From: Mucilaginibacter sp.
Lineage (GTDB): Bacteria > Bacteroidota > Bacteroidia > Sphingobacteriales > Sphingobacteriaceae
Assembly (NCBI GenBank): GCA_025934475.1
Contig: JAICXZ010000067.1
Location: forward strand, 1-9,470
Length of the DNA stretch: 9,470 nt
Reading direction: 5' to 3'
The notes under the pieces are model-generated. The model had not been told where the DNA came from and searched no databases. It worked only from the letters and a program-made list of their open reading frames with translations. The position numbers and the translations under genes were made by a program. Every line of letters begins with the position of its first letter. Position 1 is the stretch's first letter. Shown here piece after piece: positions 1 to 6,500 of this stretch.

Positions 1-157
1 AAGGTGCAGTACCGGCTGATACGGCGGCTGTTAGAACGACACTGCTGCCAGAACAAATTGAAGGACCAGACGACGTAAGGCTCACGCTTAACGTACACTG
101 ACTATAACCCCGAATAGCTGCGAGCAAAAGCAGGAATGCGAGTAAAATGTTCTTCAT
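1..157 (-). CDS. N-terminus of secreted SprB/PKD-like repeat protein (partial)
   Basis: Reading leftward from the ATG at 155-157, 52 codons stay open to the window edge, so only the start of the protein is present. It begins with a Sec signal peptide: MKN, then a leucine/alanine-rich hydrophobic stretch, ending near the sequence GYSQC at about residues 17-21. The mature part is Ser/Thr/Val/Gly-rich with the motif CSGSSVVLTA around residues 33-42. Bacteroidota Ig/PKD-like adhesin repeats, as in SprB-type gliding proteins and other large surface proteins, use this 'C-x-G-x-x-V-x-L-T-A' strand. Such proteins usually carry a type IX secretion C-terminal domain, which would lie outside the window, so the export route is inference. 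The gene is on the same strand as the Wzz-like gene, 167 nt downstream of it; I found no clear terminator or promoter between them. It could be any cell-surface protein with this type of repeat. Confidence 0.75.
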   Translation of the reverse strand, partial: MKNILLAFLLLLAAIRGYSQCTLSVSLTSSGPSICSGSSVVLTAAVSAGTAP

Positions 158-324
158 AAATATCAATAGTCGTACTAATGTGACACTCGGGGAAACCAGA
201 CAGGCAGGGCCTTAATTTCGTTTAAATTTAAGAAAAAATCGCAAAATGAAACTTTTTGTTTATAGTATATTACTACTCAATATATTACGAGCATTTCGCG
301 AAGAAGGTTTGGCACAAAAAACGA

Positions 325-1881
325 TTAGTCGATTTGTTTTACGGAAAAGATATCCTGGATGCGTTCAGTTATTCTTTCTTTATCAATGATGGTTTGGCTG
401 CTGCCTATATCCCAAATCTTCCTGATAGCCAGCCAGCCTAATGGTATGCAAAGGCCAAATAACAGCGCCAGCCCATAGATAAGAGCATAATTTGGGGGCA
501 TAATTTTAATATTGCCCTCGGGCTTGTTTACGATAACCAGTGCAGGTTCGGCAATTTGCACAGCCGGCTGTGGAGCAATGTGTTTTGTTTTCGGGTGCCG
601 GACTTTTGCTATTTTTACAACAACAGGTTTTAAATCGGCCTTTTGCACATTACTGATATCGATGTTTACCCTGGCCAACGCATTCTGCTTTTCACGAACT
701 AGTGTTTTTATGTCAGTTGGTTTGTGATGCAGCACGTGATGAGCCGGCGCATCTTTTATATCCGCATTTAATTCCTGGACGATCTGACTTTGCAAAACCA
801 TTAACCGCCTGTTAATACTGTCGATCTGGCCCTTATTTTTCTGAGGACTCGACATCAGCGTATGACGATATGATTGTGCATCATTATATTCAACAACGTT
901 GTCATTCAGGTCAGGGTCGTCAATCTCGTCCTGGTGCGGAACCTGTACATACTCCGTTACAGGTTTCCTTACAAAAGGTTTCATCTCCTGATAGATCTTT
1001 GCAGGATCAGTGGTAGATGTCACTTTTTGATCCTCATCATTTGCCGGGGGAGTATCCTTTTTTGCCTCAAGTAAGCTGATTTCTTTTCGCAGGCGGTCTG
1101 CCTTTGCACGTAATGCAGCAATATTGGCATCCTGTTTATGGCTTTGAGGCTCTGCTGCTACCTCAGCCTCTGGTTTTTCGGGGGCGGTAATGATCGGCGG
1201 TTTAGCTGTTATCCCGTTAGTGCGATGCGCCCAGTTGTACAGTCTTATTAATTTTTTTATCAGATCGACTCCATTCGCAGCATTGCCAGATACCACGCTC
1301 ACTGCAAGGGAATTATTTTGCCGGTCTACGCCTACTTTCATACCAGCATAAACATGATCAAGCAGTTCGCTCATATCATTGATCCTGACAATGTAGTTCT
1401 GATTATCAGGCTTTAATCCATGGCGGGGAATGACCTTAAATTTGCCATAGGGTTCACTGATTAGTTCACCGTAATTGTAGTTGATGATGGTATCGCCATA
1501 AGTAACTGCAACCTGGCCATTTCCCATCGGCTGTACAGCAATCTCACTTTCGGGATGCGTGTTGATCAGGCTGCTAAACATCAGTTTAACCGGTACAGAA
1601 TCCGGATATATCTCTTTTTTGGGAAGTGTGTCATTATAGAAACTTAATCGAAAGGGCAGTTGAACAAGCGCCTCACCGATGAGAGTCTTTGACTTGATTT
1701 CGTTGGCGGCCGAAACGGCATCACCTTTGTTGACGGCTAGTTTGGCACTGACCTGGTATTTGGGGTAAATATTTGAAATATGAAAATAAGCGAGCAACAA
1801 AAAAAACGGCACGCATATGAAAAGCCAATACTTTTTTATTAATGTCCAAGTCCGGGAAGGGGTAGACTCTTCTTCAACCAT
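325..1881 (-). CDS. Wzz/GumC-like polysaccharide co-polymerase (chain-length determinant), no kinase domain
   Basis: This 518-aa protein has the layout of a polysaccharide co-polymerase: a short cytoplasmic N-terminus, TM1 at about 18-34, a large periplasmic part, and TM2 at about 465-487 preceded by the Pro-containing motif KIMPPNYALIYG and followed by a basic tail. The segment just after TM1 (YPKYQVSAKLAVN) and the block at about 75-220 (FYNDTLPKKEIYP, then NSLAVSVVSGN...GVDLIKKLIRLYN) resemble the Wzz-fold domain at the N-terminus of Bacteroidota Wzc proteins. The family sets O-antigen or exopolysaccharide chain length at the inner membrane. Unlike full Wzc, the protein ends about 30 residues after TM2, so it has no BY-kinase domain. 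Residues 225-455 are low-complexity (A, P, K, H, D), with short helical stretches at 255-275 and 350-410, instead of the usual long coiled coil. No glycan genes are adjacent. The start at 1879-1881 follows a -7 box by 38 nt and has no Shine-Dalgarno sequence. Family membership is fairly secure; the substrate is unknown. Confidence 0.75.
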   Translation of the reverse strand: MVEEESTPSRTWTLIKKYWLFICVPFFLLLAYFHISNIYPKYQVSAKLAVNKGDAVSAANEIKSKTLIGEALVQLPFRLSFYNDTLPKKEIYPDSVPVKLMFSSLINTHPESEIAVQPMGNGQVAVTYGDTIINYNYGELISEPYGKFKVIPRHGLKPDNQNYIVRINDMSELLDHVYAGMKVGVDRQNNSLAVSVVSGNAANGVDLIKKLIRLYNWAHRTNGITAKPPIITAPEKPEAEVAAEPQSHKQDANIAALRAKADRLRKEISLLEAKKDTPPANDEDQKVTSTTDPAKIYQEMKPFVRKPVTEYVQVPHQDEIDDPDLNDNVVEYNDAQSYRHTLMSSPQKNKGQIDSINRRLMVLQSQIVQELNADIKDAPAHHVLHHKPTDIKTLVREKQNALARVNIDISNVQKADLKPVVVKIAKVRHPKTKHIAPQPAVQIAEPALVIVNKPEGNIKIMPPNYALIYGLALLFGLCIPLGWLAIRKIWDIGSSQTIIDKERITERIQDIFSVKQID

Positions 1882-1919
1882 GGTTACTTTAATTGATATA
1901 CACTACGTCATGTAAGGTA

Positions 1920-1927
1920 CAAACTTA
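1920..1927 (-). promoter_or_regulatory. Bacteroidota -7 box for the Wzz-like gene
   Basis: TAAGTTTG on the minus strand matches the Bacteroidota -7 consensus TAnnTTTG exactly. It would give a leader of roughly 30 nt before the ATG at 1881. No good TTG -33 element lies at 17-23 nt spacing; the bases at 19-nt spacing are CCC. The promoter may therefore be weak or depend on an activator. Confidence 0.5.
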
Positions 1928-1937
1928 GCAGGCAATT

Positions 1938-1946
1938 TGTTTAACA
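1938..1946. promoter_or_regulatory. Small palindrome TGTTTAACA inside the promoter spacer
   Basis: TGTTtAACA is symmetric about its central base and lies just upstream of the -7 box of the Wzz-like gene, inside the -33/-7 spacer. It shares the TGTTTAA half-site with the 18-bp palindrome at 1970-1987; the two centres are about 36 nt apart. A repressor half-operator is possible, but the element is short and AT-rich. Confidence 0.25.
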
Positions 1947-1969
1947 GGGCGAAAAAAAATTAAGTTTAC

Positions 1970-1987
1970 CTGTTTAATATTAAACAG
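1970..1987. repeat. Perfect 18-bp palindrome, possible operator
   Basis: CTGTTTAATATTAAACAG is a perfect 18-bp palindrome with no loop, so it fits a dimeric DNA-binding protein site better than an RNA hairpin. It lies about 45-60 bp upstream of the -7 box of the Wzz-like gene, in the non-coding stretch 1882-2066. Its function is inferred from symmetry and position only. Confidence 0.4.
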
Positions 1988-2056
1988 CTATTCTAAATCT
2001 TTCGTTTCCATAAATTTCTGGTTCTTAGCAACCTGAAGTGATCTGAACTACCAGGA

Positions 2057-2091
2057 AAATTAAAAAGCCCCGGGAGCATTAAACCCGGGGC
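2057..2091 (-). terminator. Rho-independent terminator of the 139-aa secreted protein gene
   Basis: On the minus strand, the 8-bp GC-only stem GCCCCGGG/CCCGGGGC (arms 2084-2091 and 2067-2074) with a 9-nt loop is followed directly by TTTTTAATTTT. It begins about 58 nt after the stop codon at 2150 and should insulate the Wzz-like gene from this upstream unit. On the plus strand the stem lacks a U-tract, so it works in one direction. Confidence 0.9.
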
Positions 2092-2149
2092 CCGAAGGGA
2101 TATTTTGTTTAGATAACCGCGGGCATCACGATTATCCAATAAAAGTTGC

Positions 2150-2569
2150 TTAATAAAACAACTGACTCAGCGAATTCAAAGGGTTATTTGTTTTAGGCTT
2201 CAGCCCCATGAATTTTTGCATCTGGTTTTTGAGCAGGATGCCCGCCAATTTGCTTTTCAGCGTTGCAAACAGCGAACCCTGTTTTTGTGCGTAAGCAGAC
2301 GGATCCGAAGCCTGCAGATTCACAATTTTCGACTTGTCGGTCAAATAACTGGTAACAGCATTGGTGACTCCGGGCTTTTGAGCCGATGTGAGATTCAGTG
2401 ATGGCGTCAATTTCCCCATGATAGAAGAAGTCAGCTTTGAAACATCGAAATTTTTACCGGACGTTGCGCTTTTGGCTTTATCCAGTAAACCACCTACCTG
2501 AGCTGAAGACGATTTGCTGACGGCTACAACGGCTACAATCATAAGCATCGTATAGAGTATCTTTTTCAT
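2150..2569 (-). CDS. Secreted/periplasmic 139-aa protein of unknown function
   Basis: I do not recognise the family with confidence. The protein starts with a clear Sec signal peptide: MKK, a hydrophobic core at about 4-17, and a likely cleavage after SSSAQ near residue 24. The mature part (about 115 aa) is mostly helical, with small and polar residues and many lysines. Its segments include GGLLDKAKSA, then LTPSLNLTSAQKPGVTNAV at about 54-72, a lysine-rich stretch, and two amphipathic helices ending in QKFMGLKP; the tail is NNPLNSLSQLFY. The 'LTSAQ' segment recalls LTxxQ-type periplasmic proteins, but this is a weak resemblance. The gene is a single transcription unit with its own promoter at 2583-2612 and a strong terminator at 2057-2091. 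The ATG at 2567-2569 is the only start that keeps the signal peptide. It is followed on the same strand by the Wzz-like gene, behind the terminator. Confidence 0.8.
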   Translation of the reverse strand: MKKILYTMLMIVAVVAVSKSSSAQVGGLLDKAKSATSGKNFDVSKLTSSIMGKLTPSLNLTSAQKPGVTNAVTSYLTDKSKIVNLQASDPSAYAQKQGSLFATLKSKLAGILLKNQMQKFMGLKPKTNNPLNSLSQLFY

Positions 2570-2582
2570 AGAATTTTTTTGC

Positions 2583-2612
2583 CAAAATTAGAAATTCAAG
2601 ATTCAATAACAA
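2583..2612 (-). promoter_or_regulatory. Bacteroidota-type promoter of the 139-aa protein gene
   Basis: On the minus strand, TTG at 2612-2610 is followed after exactly 19 nt by TAATTTTG at 2590-2583, matching the Bacteroidota TTG-N(17-23)-TAnnTTTG pattern at every fixed base. Only 13 nt separate the -7 box from the ATG, so the expected transcript has a very short leader of about 6-8 nt with an A-run. Confidence 0.75.
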
Positions 2613-2693
2613 GCAGAGCGTGAGGAGCGGTCTAAAGCCTCCTAAATATCATACCGATTCTAGAATAAAATTTTCAAGTTCTCTTCTTTTTAT

Positions 2694-2701
2694 TAGTTTT
2701 G
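2694..2701 (+). promoter_or_regulatory. Candidate -7 box for tRNA-Ala
   Basis: TAGTTTTG matches TAnnTTTG on the plus strand. At 19-nt spacing the upstream bases are TTT rather than TTG, so the -33 element is only partial. If used, transcription would start near 2707 and the tRNA precursor would carry the 7-nt repeat at 2715-2784 as its 5' leader. Confidence 0.4.
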
Positions 2702-2714
2702 CCATCCTGATTCA

Positions 2715-2784
2715 GTTCATGGTCGACGGTTTTCAGTTTGCAGTACCAACTGCATATCGCCAACCGTAAACTGCAAACTATAAA
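2715..2784. repeat. 7-nt quasi-periodic repeat with 10-bp inverted repeat
   Basis: Ten consecutive 7-nt units fit this stretch. The first half has units of the type GTTTTCA, GTTTGCA and GTACCAA; the second half switches to the opposite sense with CTGCATA, CCGTAAA and CTGCAAA. AGTTTGCAGT at 2735-2744 is a perfect inverted copy of ACTGCAAACT at 2770-2779, and TGCAGT/ACTGCA pairs again across a 4-nt loop at 2739-2754. It resembles the ACTGCAAACTGCC-type intergenic repeats I associate with sphingobacterial and flavobacterial genomes. It ends 2 nt before the tRNA, so it is either part of the tRNA leader or a repeat that inserted beside it. Confidence 0.6.
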
Positions 2785-2786
2785 AA

Positions 2787-2860
<74 letters not shown>

Positions 2861-2869
2861 CTTGAAATT

Positions 2870-2906
2870 GAAGGGCTTTGCAACATTTGTAAAGCCTTCT
2901 TTATTT
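2870..2906 (+). terminator. Rho-independent terminator after tRNA-Ala
   Basis: A 13-bp hairpin forms between GAAGGGCTTTGCAA (2870-2883) and TTGTAAAGCCTTC (2887-2899), with one bulged G, one G-U pair and a 3-nt loop CAT; TTTATTT follows at 2900-2906. The U-rich side is on the plus strand, so it ends the tRNA transcript. On the minus strand the hairpin is followed by AATTTC, so it is at best a weak stop for the DUF4231 gene that converges on it. Confidence 0.85.
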
Positions 2907-2939
2907 ATCGGCAACAGTATAGCAACAATTGGCTGGTAC

Positions 2940-3458
2940 TTAGTCTTTTTTCCCCCTTGGTAATTTAGCTGCACTGGTCTTATCTGAGTTATGATCCTTA
3001 TCCTGTAACATTTTTGCCGGTGGCCATTGCTTATGCTCTGTGTCCAGTATCACTTCAACCCTGGTAACGAAGAGCGATTCCTTGTCGACACCGCTTACAC
3101 CATAAGGACCAACATCGAAATTATAATAATGAATTTCAGGTTTCAATTTTTCGTAGGTAGTACGGGCAGTAATCCATAACTCCTGATAATTGAATGTTTT
3201 TAATCCTGTGGTCAGAATTGCAACTGCACTCGAAACTACCAAGACCAATATATTTAAATCGGCAGTGGCAGGTGAGCTTACCGGCCCAAATTTGATGCCT
3301 TTTAAAGCAGCAATAACCGGAGTTAAAGCTGATAAAATGATTAATATCCATTGAAACAGCTTATATGTTTTTTGATTCTTAGCCGATTTATCCCTGTAGT
3401 ATTTCATCTGGCCTTGATAGCGATCCTCAACGTATTTATCAAATGCATCCTTTTCCAT
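2940..3458 (-). CDS. DUF4231 / SLATT-type two-TM protein, putative membrane effector
   Basis: The 172-aa protein has the DUF4231 layout. A charged N-terminal helix (about 1-33, with motif YVEDRYQGQMKYYRDKSAKN) is followed by TM1 at about 34-52 (a Leu/Ile-rich stretch with a central Pro), a short extracytoplasmic loop, TM2 at about 68-87, and then a conserved-looking helix FNYQELWITARTTYEKLKPE at 89-108. That W-x-x-x-R-x-x-x-E/K pattern is typical of DUF4231 and related SLATT domains. SLATT proteins are predicted pore-forming effectors of nucleotide-signalled or STAND-linked bacterial conflict systems. The C-terminal 30 residues are polar, basic and probably disordered. The gene is on the same strand as the TIR and nSTAND1 genes, 71 nt after the latter, with no terminator between, so it is probably their third gene or a closely linked effector. 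The start at 3456-3458 has the A-rich leader seen at other genes here. Family call is good; effector role is inference. Confidence 0.8.
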   Translation of the reverse strand: MEKDAFDKYVEDRYQGQMKYYRDKSAKNQKTYKLFQWILIILSALTPVIAALKGIKFGPVSSPATADLNILVLVVSSAVAILTTGLKTFNYQELWITARTTYEKLKPEIHYYNFDVGPYGVSGVDKESLFVTRVEVILDTEHKQWPPAKMLQDKDHNSDKTSAAKLPRGKKD

Positions 3459-3482
3459 GGTTTTAAGTTATAATCAGGAATA

Positions 3483-3490
3483 CAAATTAA
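3483..3490 (-). promoter_or_regulatory. Possible weak -7 box for the DUF4231 gene
   Basis: TTAATTTG on the minus strand matches TAnnTTTG at five of six fixed bases and would leave a leader of about 20 nt before the ATG at 3458. No TTG lies at the expected upstream spacing. If it is real, the 2TM gene could be expressed apart from the two large genes. Confidence 0.25.
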
Positions 3491-3529
3491 CCCTTATCAT
3501 TCTTTTCGCCGACCCATTACCCCGACGAT

Positions 3530-6500
3530 TCATCGTAAAATCTGATTCAAAATATGCTGAACTTCTCCGTAAATTTCCTTGTCCGCAGGATCGATAATGT
3601 GATGTTTTGTTAAGTTTTGGATATCATCTTTAAAACTATCTTTATAGAGCACATTAACATCGTAAGTTTTATCCTTATAATCACCATACACTCTTTCGGC
3701 CGAGTTAAAATCCTTCGTAAATAAATAGCCAAGCGCCAGGTTTGTTACAATAAAACCGTTCGTTTTGTCAATGCTCAATCCCTTTTTAGCTGCGTCTAGC
3801 GCCGTTTGAAAATCCTTTACAAAAAACGAGTTCCATGACAAATTCCCATAATATGTCGAAAGCCTTCGCACATCCACTGACTTCGCAAAGTATTTCTCTT
3901 CAATCGCGATATTTTCTTTCAAGCATTTGACGTTATTAGCAAAAAGTGTTTCTGAACCAATAGCGTACAGGTAATCGTTGATAATCAAAATTGTTTGGGT
4001 GTAATCCCCTTGTTCATAGCTGTCAGCATCACTCATACCTAACAGTTTATAATAGATTTCTTTTGAATGATTCAGAGCAGGCAGATAATTATCCGGATTG
4101 AATCTTTGTGCCAAATAGTAGTTTGCTGCCTCAAGCAGTTCACTTTTGTCATTAGATGATATCATCTGCTCAAAACTCATTTTACCCGAACTGAGTTTGT
4201 CGGATATTGATTCATATAATTTTATTGAAGACAAGGCTTCTCCTATGTCTTTAAAATTTGGATATAGCTTCCATAAAAAGATATTATATGACCTGTCGTA
4301 AGTTATCATTGAACTATTATCCAAAAAGGCAGCTCTTGAATAAATATTAGGAATTGATATATAGTTAACATTTGATTTGATGTGGCTATTTGAAACTGAT
4401 AAAATCGAATCCCCATTCGCCTTATTTAAAAGATAGATGCCATAGTAATCCTCAATTATAAGTCGTCTGAAATCAGGTGACAATGAGACTGACTGCACGC
4501 TGGCTGTTTTATTGTTTGGATAGTTCAGAATGATACGATCTTTTACGGTGCCATCGAGCCCTGTCAAGTATAATTTGTTAGAATATCTTGAGGAAAAAAT
4601 GAGATGCTCACCATCAGGAGCAAACCTGGGATTAAAATATTGAATTGGGATAGGTTCATTTTTTATCGTTGTTATACCGTATTTGGACTTCGATAATCCC
4701 GATGGAAATTCGTAGACAGAATTCCCATTTAAAGTTGTTATTAAAAGATATTTACTGTCCGGAGCAAATTCTACTGACATTATATTAGCTGTATTTTTTA
4801 CCTGGATGGGATTTTTGTCGGCAATGTAGTCCGGAGTATTCCATACACGGCAATCTGCAGTTTTGGAAGATCTTGACACGATATACCTTCCATCATTGGA
4901 AACAGCAAGTATGTTTTCATTAGCTTTATTTTTCAACTGGTTTTGGGTAAGCGCACCATTATCATTCCAACGAAATAATGTTTTATTGTTGGCGCCAACA
5001 ATACCGTCACCCGTATATTGCAAAAAAGTAACGGGCTCAAATATATCCGGGTTTAAGGAGGTGTTCAGCACCAACGAGTCTTGCCTCAATTTTCCGGCTT
5101 GTAACACCACATGGTATGTATGGGAGGCGTCCTTTTTTAACCCCGGCTTATCTTTGGGAATAAATAAATAGGCAAAATTATTATTGTGCTCAATATTATT
5201 AATCAACGAATTGCCGGTCGCGGCGCCTGAATTAAAGAAATAATTAGAGGTGAAAAATTTTTGTTTGTAATAAAGGTGGCTATTTATTACGTCCAGAATT
5301 AACTTTTGGAGAACCGGATTGCTACTGTTGCTCCACTTTTTCTTTAGCTGTTTAATGCCAATGACCGGATCACTATCCATTTGACTATTCAGATAAAAAA
5401 CTGAGTCCATATCTGCCAGGAATTTTTGGTATTCCGTTCTTCTTCCATTGTTTATCAGTTTCAGGCTATAATTGGCGGCATCATTCAGAAGTGTAGAATC
5501 AATAGAGGCTATACTTGAAAGCTTGCTATTTTGAAAATCATTTTTTATTACCTCGACGTATATCTCTTTTTGCAGCGAATCAGATTTTCGTTGCGAAGCC
5601 GACATGGCCAAAGCCTGGGTTTCGATAATTTTTCTTTTCTCTTTATTAAATTCGATTCGTTCTTTATCGATGGCAAGCTGTTTAGCCTTTGCTATCCTGT
5701 AAAATCTTTCCGCATTAAGTGAGTCGTGCTTTGCGGATATTTGGGCTTTCATTGCCGCAGAGTCTGAACGCTTGGCAGCATCCGTCAATTTCTCCGCCTT
5801 CGCAATCAAATCAGCTTGTTTAATGGAGTCCTTTATTACCTGGTTAGCTTTACTTCTGATCTGAATATTTTTATGAACAAGGATAAACCCAAAAGTAGTA
5901 CCGGCTAAAAAAATAAAAGCAAGCAGCAGCAAACTCCACCTTCTCTTTTCTTTGAGACTGGTAGACTCTGCTTGCAGCCTGGTTGTTTCCAATCGATTTT
6001 GCAATTCCAAAGCCAACAGTCGTTCATCTTCGAGCTGATTTTTGATATCTAACTCATGCTGTATGCGTTTTTCATTGCGCTGCTTACTTTCTTCCAGAAA
6101 AACCAAATTCTTTGAATATGCTTCGGTGGTTGATTCGTCACTTGCAAGTGTGTACCTGGCTGCCCACGCAGCATTGTTTGTATAATGATCACGCCAATCT
6201 AACAGATCATCCAGCTTGCCTCCTGTTATCCATTCGTCCGAATCGGGTTTTTTTTCACTATTTCGCCGGCTATCATTAAGGTATCTGTATAAATTTCCAT
6301 AATATACTTCTTCGTCGATCCACTTTTTTAGCCTGGTCCAATTCCGCATCAGGCTTTCGTGGGAAATGTCTATTTCCACATCATCACTTAGAGGAACATG
6401 ATCTGGGGGCATTAGAAAACTGACATCATCGGCCCTGAATCGGTCTACAATATCGATAAGTTCGGCGCGTAGAAGATCCTTATCCGTGTTTTCGTCTTTA

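Noticed and set aside
246..389. Plus-strand 47-codon ORF starting MKLFVYSILLLNILRAF, resembling a short signal peptide.
   Set aside because: It overlaps the 3' end of the Wzz-like gene in antisense, has no recognisable mature domain or promoter, and its hydrophobic start can arise by chance from AT-rich DNA.
2715..2784. CRISPR array reading of the repeats next to the tRNA.
   Set aside because: The units are 7 nt with no spacers and change orientation halfway; no cas gene is present.
3136..3351. 71-codon minus-strand open frame inside the DUF4231 gene.
   Set aside because: It is in another frame of a gene with clear family features and TM segments; the peptide is cysteine-rich and unlike any protein I know.
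4863..5171. 102-codon plus-strand open frame opposite the nSTAND1 gene.
   Set aside because: It is antisense to the propeller-coding part of a well-supported long gene and has no independent start signals.
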